Source: Flammulina velutipes
Lineage: Eukaryota > Basidiomycota > Agaricomycetes > Agaricales > Physalacriaceae
Direction of reading: 5' to 3'
Assembly (NCBI GenBank): GCA_011800155.1
Contig: CM022373.1
Span: forward strand, 992,001 to 1,056,000
DNA: 64,000 nucleotides
Numbering within the stretch: position 1 is the first letter of the stretch; every line of letters starts with the position of its first letter. Positions 8,602 through 24,688 of this stretch are shown piece after piece. Made by a program: the position numbers and the translations under genes. The notes under the pieces are model-generated. The model made no database searches, was not told the DNA's origin, and saw only the letters and a program-made list of their open reading frames with translations.

Positions 8602-11600
8602 TTAGATCAACGAAGCCGTCTGTTGTTGCTGTTGCTGTCCGTTAGTAAAGTTGGAGGAGAACGCGCTGTTCGAGCCCTGCACCCCGAATAGATTGTTTCC
8701 CATCGACGGCTGCTGTCCGTTGGGCCCGTTCCCAAACATCGACATCCCTCCCGTGGTGTTCCCGTTCACCATCGACGCTCGGAACGGGTTGGCCACCCCG
8801 CCAGTCATCTGCGGACGCAGGCCCTGTCCCAATGACGATCCCCCAAAAGCACCACCACCAAACCCTGTGTTCTGGGAGTTGAGAGCGCCAAAGCCCGTAG
8901 GCTGGGAACCCAATGCAGAACCTGAACTAAACGTAGGTTGCGATCTCGACTGGCTTATCCCATTGGATTGACCGAACGCATTATTATTTGGCTGTTGGCC
9001 ACCTTGTTGGTTCGTATCCCCGTTTCCAGTGAGTGCAGGAGTCCCCGGTGCAGAACCAGGTATTGGAGGCAAACTCTCCATGAGAGACGCACCAAAGGAC
9101 GATGTCGGTTTGAACGCCTTCATCCCACCAAAACCGGTCGTCTGAGGCTTCAGTGCCGGCGTCAGTGATATCGATGGTGCTGACGAGGTGGCCGTCGCGC
9201 CCGTTTGATGGCTCGATATACCACCAGACGACCAGACAGAATCGGAAAACATCGAGGACGTCGTCGTCGATGTGTTCTGAGAGTTGATAAACGAGGGTGT
9301 AGTACCATTGGGCTTATCTTCGGACCCGCTGGGTTTGTTGAAGGCGAAGGAAGAGGCGACGTTGGATATATCTGTAGCGCCCGGGTTCAACGAACTGTTA
9401 GAGAAGGTGAATCCATTGGTAGGAGCAGATTGTTGCTGTGATTGCTGCTGCTGCTGCTGACCACCTTGGCCCATGGCATTGCCATTGGAAGGAGATCCCA
9501 TACCCATAGCCAGCTCCATCAACGTTGGTTGTCTTGGGATTGGAGGGGGAGGCGTCATCGGACGACCGAATGGGTTCTTCGTGCCCGTCTGGTGCGTCTT
9601 TATAGGCTGAGCAATGGGAGGCGATATCGAGTTGGATATAGGCAGTGATGTTAAAGGAGCGGAACCTGGCCGTACAGGGACCTCACGACCGTTTATAGTC
9701 TGAGTTTGTTGTTGTTGTTGTTGTTGTTGCTGCTGGGGTGGGAAGGGAGATGAGGGATTGGATGAGAATCCCGTTGGCTGGGCCGCGAAGGGTGCTGAAC
9801 CAAAGTTATTTTGGCCTTGCGGCATGCCATTCTGCATGCCAAAGTTATTGTTCCCGTTCATGAAGGGCGTAGCCGTATGCTGAGGTTGAATCCCAGGACC
9901 TCCAACACCAAACATTGCCATCCCCGTCGTCTGAGGAACGAGCGCACTTTGTCGGAAAGGATTGGCACCTGTCATTTGAGGTTGCAAGAATCCTTGCATT
10001 TGCGGCGTGCCGGTAGGTTCGTTGGGTATAAAAGACGTGAATGGGCGATGTCCTCCAACCAGGCCAGCTTGAGGGCGTAGGTGTGAGGGCGCCTGTTGTT
10101 GCTGCTGAAGGCCAAATGGATTGGGTTGGCCCATTGGGTAACCGGTGATTTGCGGTTGCATCTGAGGTTGTGCCATGAACGGCTGGCCAGTCATCTGCAT
10201 TTGAACGAAAGGATTGACCGTCTGTTGCTGTTGGAAGTACGCAGTGCTTGGGCTGGAACACAACATAAGCGTAGGCAATTATCAATCGACGAATAACGCA
10301 CCTATTCGTCTGGGGGTTGAACATTGTTGGCTGTTCCTCCTCGATGGCGGAGAAGAAATCGGCGACAGCAGCATTATTGGCACTGCCTGATGTAGAAGGC
10401 GAAGAAGGACCGGGTGGGGGTGGAGATGCGGGCGCAACTGGTTGCTTCTTGGGCTCGGGGGCTACCAAAGATTAGGCATATCCTCGGTGGTCTGCGGACA
10501 GACTCACTTTTGTCATTTTTTCCTCTCCTCGCATTTCGGTCTGCCGCATCTTTGTTGGTCCTATACTCAATCCGGTTCTGCTCGAAATTTCCATCATCTA
10601 GATATTCTTGTAGAGCACCGGCTAGGGAAACAGGAGCCTATTACATGTAAGCCAAGAGAAAAAAAGTGAGATGTTTACTGACATGCTTGAGGTTGGGAAT
10701 GGGTACATTCAGTAGATTTTGAAGCTTCTTGGCGACACCTAGGAATTCTACTACCGCCTCAGTCTGTTTACAGAAATGGCGGTAGAGGGCGAGGGCTTGT
10801 TCTGCGTCGACGTGCGACATCTCAAAGTAATGTTCTGCCCCGATGTAAGTTCCGGTCGTGGAGAACAATATAGCACAAACCTAGCACATTGATCACACCC
10901 TCGTTCCCCGCTTGGAATAAAATCAGGAGGTCTTTGACGAGCATGCGGAGGGCGGTGATCGTCAAGTCATCCTCTAAGTCGTCCAGATAAAACTGCCGGT
11001 TGCAAGTTAGAAATGTATGTGAAAGCGCCGGCCAACTGGACGCACCCTGCATTCTACTAAAGCATCAATCATCTTGTGCACTGCCCTCGTCTCGCGGAGT
11101 AGCCCTTTCTCGACAGTCATGACCCTCAGTTTGCGACCCATAATTGTCTTGCTTCGTGTCGGCGGCGCCGAGTGTGCATGCTTTCCGACGCCTTTCTTGA
11201 CGCGGTAGCCTTCTTCTTCAATGGATTGAGAGGTTCGCATGTCGCGGTTGGATTCTGCCTGAACACGGACGGCATCGTGCTTGAGCTCCTTGTAAGCTTT
11301 AATGCGAGATTCGAGGTAGATTGAATAGCTCTGCAAGTTCTGCGGGGCAGCGTAGCCTGTCCACAGCGTCAATGAATGGCCCGAGGTGATGACCGTACAT
11401 GCTGACCTTCCCAATTGCCAGCCGACACATTGCCCAGGCGTAGGACATCAGACGATGAAAGATACGAGAGGACATTATCCGTGGCGCCATTTCGTATCAT
11501 TGTATGCAGAACAATCAGAGCTTTGAAGACAACCTGCCAGGAGGTCATTATTAGCGGACTGGGCGATCACATCGGCGGGCGTACAACGGCATTGGGCTCC

Positions 11601-11799
11601 CGGAAACGCGGAGAAAGAGCCTTGCAGACATCGTGAACGGCACCGTCTTCAGACCAGGTTGCAGCGATGATTGGGTCCAAGTACTGTGGCGTCTTGAGCG
11701 ATAATGAACAGACCGGGGAATGAAGAAACACACCTTAGCCTTTGGCGGCGCAGCCTTGGGCTTGCAAGCTAGCTTTACCACCTTGTCAAAGCTCGACAT
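8602..11799 (-). CDS. AP180/CALM-type endocytic adaptor with ANTH domain (YAP180 homolog)
   Basis: The N-terminus (MSSFDKVVKLACKPKAAPPKAK joined to YLDPIIAATW) is an ANTH domain with the basic lipid-binding loop; the exons through about 10640 complete it (VVFKALIVLHTMIRNGA, MIDALVECR, FYLDDLEDDLTITALRMLVKDLL, EHYFEMSHVDAEQALALYRHF). The ANTH domain binds PI(4,5)P2 and brings clathrin to endocytic sites. The long last exon (8602-10278) is Gln/Asn/Gly-rich and holds five NPF motifs, which bind EH domains, and nine QxTG motifs, most in the form LxxQxTG, the target of Ark1/Prk1-type kinases. This fits a fungal Yap1801/Yap1802-type protein that partners with Pan1. A 172-bp gap separates its start from the P450 stop upstream. 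Confidence 0.93.
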
Positions 11800-11971
11800 G
11801 GCGCTCGGTGGCGAGTGCAAATGGCAACAGTGACAGCTTCAAAGTCAAGTCGTAGTGTAGAGTCAACCCAAGTGGCAGGAACAGTTTGAGCGCCGGCAAC
11901 TTCCAGGTTACTGATAGGGTCCGGTTTCAAACTCAGACTCTCCTCAAATTTATGCAGTAACACGATGTTCT

Positions 11972-14048
11972 CTACGATAAAATACGCTTTCGAAACACAA
12001 CCTTGGCTTCTGTCGCTGGTAGAATAAACGGCCCAAACCAGAACGGCGCCGGTTTCTCCCCCGATTCGAGCTTGACATCGTATGTCAAAAGGACATGCGC
12101 CATCATTGTTTTCAACTCATTCACAGCAAAGAACCTTCCAGGGCTGTTCGCACACCATCAGCAGACCGCCCAACAGATCGTAGACGTTCGTACCATGTTG
12201 ATTTCCCCGTCCCAAACAACACGTATTCAGAACTTGGAGTGGTCATCTTGTACTTTTCCCCCGTCGTCTCCGTGTCGTTCTTCCGCATATCATAGAACCG
12301 GAACGGCTTGAACTCGTTCGGATCGTCGAAATTAGCCTAATAACTCAATCAGCAAATGTTGCGCTTAACCTTTCATTCTGCTAACCGCGTCGCGATGAGC
12401 TGCGAAGCCTGCAAAAGAAACCTGTTCGCCCGCTGGAATATGGGTTCCATCAGCAAACACAAAATCTTTCATGGCTTTCCGGACGACATGCGCTAAGTAG
12501 AAAGGCAATCAGCAGCAGGGCATCAAGTGTTTAAAGGAAACCAACCAGCTCCTGTTCCATCAAGTCGCTGAACTTCCTTCATAAAGCTGTCCAGTTGGTG
12601 CATTTTGTCAATGGCTGCTTTGGACCATGGCTCGTTCTCTAGAACATCTTGGACCTCAGCACGAAGAGGTCCGACTATTTCCCGATATGAAGCGAGGTAG
12701 TAGATTGCGTGTGTGAATGCCTATGACCGTTAAAACTCAAGACCGTCCAGAGGCCTTATCCTCAGTCTTACTCACCATGCTGGTCGTGTGTATTGCCGCG
12801 AAATTGATGGTAAGAATCCGTTTCGTCAACTCGAATACACTCTGTTCTTCCGGGGCTTCATCGATGAGCCACGTCAGTAAATCATTCTATACCTTTGATA
12901 TGAGCGAAAGTGATAAAACAGTTAGACGAACGTACAGGTTTCCCTTGCCAATCCTTGCCGTATTGTTTCTGATTAATGTATCTCTCTGTGATGATTGGAC
13001 CCAAAAGTTTGACCGCCTTGCGCACAGTCTTAGCGAGAGGAGTGAACGGGGCAACCAGACTGTCGGCACACGCATGAAAAACACTTGGTAAAATAAAGAT
13101 AGTAGCACATACGGTTTCAAATAAGCGGGGACACATAGCAAGATTTGAGAGGTCGTAATTATGTCAGTCGTGTATCGAACAACCAAGTTTTGATACTCCG
13201 CATTACGGCCTGTATTCAATCAGATAAAGTAGTATTAAATCACAAGAACAGCCAAATCTTACTCATTGGTAGTCCAAGAAAGAAACGAGTAGTCGCTCTA
13301 GCAACAATGCGCATGACGTTTTTCAACGCTGGGACACTGGTCCATTCATCTTGTGAAGTGTGTAAGTTTCAAGGTGGATAGTAAGCAAGCGTTTGATGGA
13401 GTGAGATACCTTCTCGAGCAGGTATAAGATCTTCGAATGCCGTGATAACCTCGTCCAGGACATCCGCATAACGAGCACTGACGTTCTTTGTCATGACTCC
13501 CCGTACTACGGCGACGTGGTAACGATCAACGAGGCGGCCCAGCACATGGTGGTGTTGACTCAACTAGGTAGACGTTTTAGTGATACTCAGCGGCGCAATG
13601 AGCTCCACAAACATCGTCAGCGGCTTCCATAAATGAGAGATGATCGATTCCAGCTTTGCGAATGTCGTCCAACTTTTCCTTTCCAGACACAATGATCATC
13701 CATCTATCAATGGCGGGAACCTTGAAGGCGCCGTCTTTGTGCTTTTGACACCGGTTGGTGAGTAACTACCAGAAGAGATAGATGCAAAACAGCCCACAAG
13801 ATCGTAGCCCTCTTGAATGATATCGCGTCCATTGCGCATGAACTTGATAGAAGAGATGTACGAGCTAAAGAAGCCAGAGCATCCAACTGTCGGAATTGGA
13901 GACAGCTGGTGCTCTAGTCAGTTTTTTGACTATAAGGTGGAACTTGACTGACCTGACGATGTATTACCACAGCCCTTTGTAGCTTCGAGGCAAACCAGAG
14001 GAACACAACACTGGCGACAGTATAGAGGGCGAGACTAAGGGCATGCAT
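11972..14048 (-). CDS. Cytochrome P450 monooxygenase
   Basis: The ATG at 14048 opens an N-terminal membrane anchor (ALSLALYTVASVVFLWFASKLQ). Later exons supply SPIPTVG, the I-helix region around LTINFAAIHTTSM, a K-helix area with EVQRLDG, and EFKPFRFYDMRK. The haem loop is split by an intron: LFGTGKST joins across it to CPGRFFAVNELKTM, restoring the cysteine ligand, so the gene is probably functional. About a dozen short introns are present. P450s of this type in basidiomycetes are ER-bound, need a P450 reductase, and act in secondary metabolism or detoxification. The substrate is not predictable. It is divergent from the GH47 gene across 448 bp. Confidence 0.9.
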
Positions 14049-14496
14049 TGGGGCCGAACTGTATCTCCGCAGGTATATATACGGGTCCTTCGAAGCATAA
14101 TGGATGTTAGTTCTTGGAGAAGTATTGACGGCCTTCGTATCTCCTCACGAGTCAATACCCATTGAGGACGGACGTGAGGTTTCTCCGATGCATTGCACAG
14201 CGTGGCGCTCCATCTTTCGCAGTTTGAGTCACTGGCAGCACATATTAAGGGCCAAGATAGTGCTGAATAAGGCTGTTAACTATGGTGGTTTGGCCAGCTT
14301 GACTGTCGGAAACAAGAGTTTGTTACCAGTGTGACGTCACATGGCAACTCGACTTGAACAGCTTTCGATCACGATTTGCGTCTCTTTCTTCCCGAACTTC
14401 ATCTTGAACAAATGGTTTAGCTGAACACCGCGTACCTACTATTTCCAGCTTGTCTAGACTCAAGCTACAGACCTAAGCACCTACCTGCTTCAAGTC
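14049..14496. other. Divergent promoter region, P450 / GH47
   Basis: This 448-bp spacer separates two genes that point away from each other and must hold both promoters. I see no other feature in it. Confidence 0.55.
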
Positions 14497-16705
<2,209 letters not shown>

Positions 16706-17119
16706 ATTACTAGAGAGGCCCATGGGGTCATAATTAGCGTATTTTGTGACCGGCATGTCGTACTAGAGTGGCGTGCGCTTGGTCAAGATAATAGAAAACG
16801 TCAATGCTTATAGATTAGCGCTAATAAGGCGCCACAGAAGAGGGTCAGCAGGCTGTAATGGTTGCTCAAGAATTTCCCGCGCCGTCAGGTGTGGCCTTTG
16901 CCAAAATCGGCCGAAGTGCTTCCCGATCGAGATTCCCCATAACACGTGAAATCTCCGCGTGTGGGGAAATCAGTATGGGGACTGTCCGAGGTCCGCAAAC
17001 GGTCCAGCGGGCCGTCCATATCCGACACTTTAAATATCCCGCCAGTCAGACTTGAAACTATATCTGTGTCTCCCTTCCTCTCCCATCCCTACGCCTATAC
17101 CCTCAACTATTCTCACTCG
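16706..17119. other. Intergenic spacer upstream of glycerol kinase
   Basis: This 414-bp region lies between tandem genes. A TTTAAATA element lies about 90 bp before the glycerol kinase ATG and could act as a TATA-like site. Nothing else is supported. Confidence 0.45.
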
Positions 17120-19123
<2,004 letters not shown>

Positions 19124-19363
19124 ATTTAGACAGTTTCAGGGATTTCGGGTGAGGGCATACAGGACTTGTACAATTATCATGGTTTCTTGGGGCTTCCATT
19201 GTAGAGTAGAATATATGTAACACTGTATTAATTTCATCACATTAGACGCATCACTAAACTGCGTGCGCTGTAAGTATAAAAAAGATTAGTTGCGCCACCG
19301 AGTGACGGCGGTCCGGCGGTCCGTCAATCCGACTCATTCCAAAGATTTTTTTCGGACCTCATC

Positions 19364-20364
19364 ATGACCTCGAACACTCTACCGGAGCGGAACGAGCAGT
19401 ACGGTACGAAGGAATATTGGTATACGCCCCATCGATTGGTCAAATCGTTTTGCTGATAAACTACTGTTGCAGGGATCAACGATATGAGGCGTAATTGACA
19501 CCTTTCTCTCTGGTGAATTCGTTTGATAAGTATTGGACAGCGAGTCGGACGGGACGACCTTTGATTGGTTCAAAAAATACAGCGATGTAGCGCCACTGTT
19601 TCGCGATCTTATACCTAGCAAGTCGGCTAAGATCTTGATGCTTGGATGTGGCAACTCTACGTTGTCGGAAGATGTGGGTATCATCCGTATGTATTCGACC
19701 TCGCTAATGGAGCATTGAATAGATGTACGATGACGGATACAAAAATATCGTCAACGTAGACGTGAGTCTTTGACTTTGTGTCTCGCCAACTTGCTGACCT
19801 TGAGTGAACTAGTATTCTTCTGTGGTTATTGATCAGATGAGAGAAAGACATGGGTCTACGCGTCCGGAGATGGAATGCATGTCTAGTCGTCTCATGGCCC
19901 AACATGTGCTCACATTCATCTATAGGGCATGTAATGGATGTTAGAGACGTCGCTTTCGATGCTGGTACCTTTGACGTGGCTATTGATAAGGGAACAATGG
20001 ACGCTATGATGACTGCGAAAGGAGACGTCTGGGTATGTCAATTACCATCCCATTGAATTTTGTCCTTCATCTCCTTGTCTATGAAGGACCCGCCGGAAGA
20101 AGTTGTGAGAGATTGCACAGACGAGGTTAACGAGGTTATGAGGTGAAACTGCATCCCTTCCCTGTTTTAAAATTTGTGCTGATAATACGCAGAGTTTTGA
20201 AGCAAGACAACGGCGTGTTTCTCTATCTGACATTCGGACAGCCGCATTTTCGTCGGCGGTACCTCATTAGGGCGAATACGACACTGGAGGTGCGGGAGAT
20301 GGGTGAGGCGTTCCACTATTATCTCTACATTGTACGTACCCAAGGCTCGGAGAGTGAGAGGTAG
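19364..20364 (+). CDS. Class I SAM-dependent methyltransferase, EEF1AKMT4-type
   Basis: Exons assemble into MTSNTLPERNEQYGTKEYWDQRYE, then FDWFKKYSDVAPLFRDLIP, the SAM-binding loop ILMLGCGNSTLSEDM, VDYSSVVIDQM, MDVRDVAFDAGTFDVAIDKGTMDAM and a tail with FLYLTFGQPHFRRRYL. This follows the human EEF1AKMT4/METTL13-C-like family (YWDERY, LGCGNSxLS, VDYSSVV, MDVR, KGTLDA, PHFR), whose known members methylate elongation factor eEF1A. The substrate here is inferred. The intron at 19877-19925 starts with GC instead of GT (donor GCATGT); only that splice keeps the conserved EWHVMDVRD sequence in frame. About eight exons; protein near 240 residues. Confidence 0.85.
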
Positions 20365-20462
20365 TTTGGGGATTTTCCTATACCTTTAAGACAAGCGAAG
20401 TTCTACGCGAAATAAAATGCTCAATCGAAGCGTGGGAATTTGTGCCTTCATTATCTTGAACC

Positions 20463-23212
20463 ATGAATAATATTTGGGTAAGTCGGTCTTTCTCGTCGCC
20501 TCAGGAACTTGCTCAAATCATTTGAACAGACAGAGCACAGGAATCCGGAAGGACGAACGTACTGGTTCAACACTGGGACCAGGGAGAGTGTTTGGGAGAA
20601 GCCCGATGGTGCGTTGGACTATACTCTCTACAAGACCCTTCACTGACCTTTCTTAGTCCTCAAAACACCATTCGAGGTATTTTCCAACTACACTATAACT
20701 CATTCAAGACTGACCGGTACATCAGCGCGCTTTGAACCAGACGAAATGGAAGGAATACTTTTCAGGCGGTCGAAAGTACTACTACAACGTGCGTTAGCAT
20801 GCCGTGTCCTTGCCATCGCGTGCTTACCTTTCAACAGACAGAGTCGAAGGAGTCGAAATGGGACATGCCTGAAGAGATAACGAAACTAATGGAGACCGTT
20901 GAAAAGGAAGGACAGGCAGCTGTTGTATCAACCGGGTACGTGCAAAGACGCCTACATCCATCTATAGCTGACCTTCTCTCAGACAAGCTACTATCACTTC
21001 AGGCAAAAGCGCAGACGACACGACCGCTACGCCGCAGAAAAACGGGAACGACCTTGCAGTAGGCCCACATACTGGAGGATTACCACTAGCCGCCAGCACG
21101 GTCATTCCCTCGCGGCCAAATCTCCCCGATGATCCTGTCGTACCCCATAACGGATTTGCTACCCCGGAAGAAGGCGAGAAGGCATTCACCCATCTTCTTC
21201 GCAAGGCAGGCGTAGATCCCAGTTGGACTTGGGACCAGACAATGCGTGCTATCATCACCGATCCCCTGTATAAATCCCTTAACAGTCTTTCCGAGAAGAA
21301 AACTGTCTTTGAAAAAGTACGTCTACCCGCTGCTCTCTTCCGCGTATGTGCTGACTTGTGTCAGTATACTGCATCTCTCATTACCAAAGAGAAGGAAGAA
21401 AGAGAAGCACGCTTAGCCAAGCTCAGACCTGCTCTCCGAAACATGCTCAAAGGAAATCCGAATGTCTACCATTACACGACATTTCCTACTGCCGATAAGT
21501 TATTCTCACAGCATCCTATCTGGCAGACTGCGCGTATTGAATCAGAGCGGAGACTTATTTTCGAGGAATACGTTGAAGACCTAAAGGCCAAAGAGGCGGT
21601 AGGTGTTCCTTCTTGTGTATCTCCTACTTTTTGTTCATATCTTACATTATAGCAAGATCGCACTAACGCTCGCACGCGTGCCACAGCAAAGGTGGTGTCC
21701 CTCTTCACAGATCTTGGCGTTGATGCTGTGACTCGTTGGCGCACGGCTCACAGTCTTCTACTTGAATCAGAGGAATGGAAATCCGACTCAGAACTACAGA
21801 AGTTGCCCCCTCTGGATATTCTGCTGGCATTTGAAGATTACAGTCGGATAAAAGAAAGGGAGTTCGACGAACAGTTGCGCAAGGAGCAAGTGGAAACAAC
21901 CCGGCGACAGAGGAAGGCTCGAGAAGGCTTCAAGGTAAGCGATTTCATGCCTTTTCGATTCCGCAACTCATTGTTGTAGGCACTTCTGCAAGAGTTAGTT
22001 GACGCTGGCACCATCAAAGCACGAACCAAATGGAAGGAAGTGTACCCTCTTTTCAACAAAGACGAGCGATACCTCAACATGCTAGGCAATCCTGGCTCTA
22101 ATCAACTGGAGCTCTTCTGGGATATCGTGGACCAATTCGATCAGAAGTTAGATGCGAAGATTGCAGTTCTAGACGAGGCTCTCAAAGCAAGTGAGCCTAC
22201 GTTCTCTGTCAAGTCAGACACTACAGAGGAGGCTTTCATGGAAGTCGTAAACGGGCTCAAAAATCCTGCTGTTGACGCACTGTCTGAGGACTTGCATGGT
22301 ATCTTTATAGCGGTGAGTGACACGGCAAATACCTTATCGAGATGTCTAAACTCCTTGGTAGCTCCGCGATGTTGCACTCAAAAAACAAGCAGACGAGAAG
22401 CGTAGAGCTGAAAGGAAATTACGACGTATGCAGGATGATTTGAGGTATGCTCTGAAGAAATTGCCAGATCAAATCGATATCAATATGTCTTACGAAGCTG
22501 TGAGTTCATTCCATTCGTTACGAATTAAAGCTCACAATACACACAGGCCGTTCCTCTGATGAATCATCTCCCCGAATTCAAAGCTATCGAAGATGAAGAA
22601 ACTCGACGGAGCGCGTTCGTCAAATTCGTGAAGCGTCAAAAGGTATGTGATTTGGTAGGGCCTCAGTTGTAGTGGACTGACAGACTTTCCAGGAGCGTCA
22701 CCGAGAACAGGCTGGCTCTGAAGATGGATCCACGACCAGCAGGAGGCGGAAAGAGCCGGCTCGCGATGATCATGAACGGGAACGGGACAGGGATCGCGAT
22801 AGGGACCGTGGCTCTGAAAAGCGACACCGAGACTACTATCGGCACGATGAGTATGATCGTCGGTCTGCAAAAGAATATAGCAGAGGCGATAGAGACCGGG
22901 ACAGAGACTATCGCTCGTCGAGACATGAATCTGACAAAAGACATCGAGACAAGGATAGGGAAGGAGGGAAGGAAAAGTATAGAGACGACGGTGACGGCTA
23001 TGAAAAGCGGGAACGGGATAAGGATGCAGAAAGTTTGGATGACCGAGTAGAAAAGGTGCGTAGACATTTTTCTATGCTGTATTGCCCGCCTCATTTGTCG
23101 TTTCCAGAAACCTCGATTAGAGAAGGAAGAATCAAAAGACAAAGGCAGCAGCGTTGCTAGCGGGGATCGTAGACAAGAACGCGAAGATACGCCGGAGGAA
23201 GGTGAGATCTAA
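20463..23212 (+). CDS. PRP40: Pre-mRNA processing factor PRPF40 (WW and FF domains)
   Basis: This U1-snRNP-associated splicing factor bridges the 5' splice site and branch point. Two WW domains open the protein: [25 protein letters not shown] (about residues 5-30) and [21 protein letters not shown] with WDMPEEI. A linker leads to several FF-type domains, for example [66 protein letters not shown] and [12 protein letters not shown]. The C-terminus is a long Arg/Asp/Glu-rich region ([19 protein letters not shown]) ending TPEEGEI, typical of splicing proteins. A dozen small exons. The start is the ATG just before the first WW domain. Confidence 0.94.
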
Positions 23213-23661
23213 TTTTCCTACGGTTCCCAATGTCTGTGCTGTATGTTGCTGCCTAACACCTTTTGATGAACTATACTTGAACGAAGCCATATGTGTGGAT
23301 CGGTGCGTGTGAGCGACGGCTCCTGTTTGAAAATGCACTCTGAATCCTCAGGTACTACACACTCTACGGTGCGAAGTCGCGAGGGTCTGCACTAAGTCTG
23401 TCAGTGGCGTGGATCCCTTCTGCGCTTGAGAAGGCCCCAGAGAGGCGGTGAAGTCCGAGATCGCGTGACGCATTGCCGGGAAGAGCGTCTTCGGTGACTT
23501 CTGAGCCGATGGCAATCTTAGCGAACACGCCAGGGAGCGCTTTGACCACCGGTTTTGTTCACTGCTCGCGGCTTTAAGCTTCGGGTCACGTGGTGGTATC
23601 TTGACCAAGTTTGGCCCAAAACTGGAACGGCGCTTCCTTCAGTACCACCACCATTCATAAT
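23213..23661. other. Intergenic spacer
   Basis: This 449-bp gap lies between PRPF40 and the next gene on the same strand. Open frames on the minus strand lack any family motif and are taken as chance. Confidence 0.5.
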
Positions 23662-24576
23662 ATGGCCCAACGCCGATACGAATCAGATATCCCATCTCTT
23701 ATAGAGATGTATCCAGTTCTCCAGGCTCTACCAAATCTTCATGCTATCACCCGAGGCGCGCAGGCTGGAGATATAATTTCCGATACTGTCGTCTACGACG
23801 CTATGTCGGTGGACGCAGCAGTCAACCAGAACAGTGCGTGTATGCATCGCCTTTATTGTTTTTGCCTGATCTTTCGCGTGAAGTCTCCAACTTGGCAATT
23901 ACACTCGACATGCTCGCCACAGCCGACGCCTTCCTATTTCAGATTCACCATTGCGGTAAGAACTTTCTCTAATTCAACGTCTTGTCGTCTCATGTCCTCT
24001 AGACGCACACTCTCGTTTCCCAATCGTGGATGGCGGGGCCATCGGAGCTGAGGTTGCCCGCCTCTCGACAGTGATCGATATCTCCACATATGATCTCCGA
24101 ACCCGTCTCAGAAATCAAAGGCGGGACGGCACTGCTAACCTCGATCTCCTCCAAAAATCCGTATGTCGAGTGTTACTCTGTCCAGCTGTCAGTCTTATCT
24201 ACGAACTCGGGTCGATGGACGCGGAGACTAGCTCGCCATCACCTTACGGCAACCAAATCAACTGCCCCAAAACGCACTCGATATGGCCCACCTGCCTGCT
24301 GTTCCCGCTATCGGTGTAGCGTATCACCACCCCAACACGATATGTGTCACCGTCCTCTCCCCGCAAGACATTGAGGTCCTCGCCATGTTCTACAATGAAG
24401 GTTTCGATATCGGGGTTCATGATAATCTCCCGCAGAGGCAAACTAAGGTTCTTGCTTGGTTGACACGAGCACAGATCGCTAGCGGACACGTTTGGACGTT
24501 GTACGATGTCTACGAACTATTGTTTTACACGGACTACTTCTGGACTATCTCTACCAACCCTACCATACCCTTGTAA
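23662..24576 (+). CDS. Hypothetical protein, unrecognised
   Basis: I do not recognise this protein. The ATG at 23662 starts MAQRRYESDIPSLIEMYPVL and three introns with normal borders join exons into one frame: DAMSVDAAVNQN, ISNLAITLDMLATADAF, DAHSRFPIVDGGAIGAEV, then LAITLRQPNQLPQNALDM and a last exon with IGVAYHHPNTICVTVLSPQDIEV and the stop at 24576. The result is about 230 residues, acidic to neutral, without membrane segment or signal peptide. Consistent splicing and protein-like composition argue it is real. It converges on the GT32 gene with 112 bp between stops. Confidence 0.6.
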
Positions 24577-24688
24577 CTTAGTTTTGTCAATCTTCTATTC
24601 GACATGTATAAAACGATATCAGTGCGTACATATTTCCACTATGGCACAGATCGTCAATTCGTTAGTTCTAAAAGTCCGCATAAGCTCT

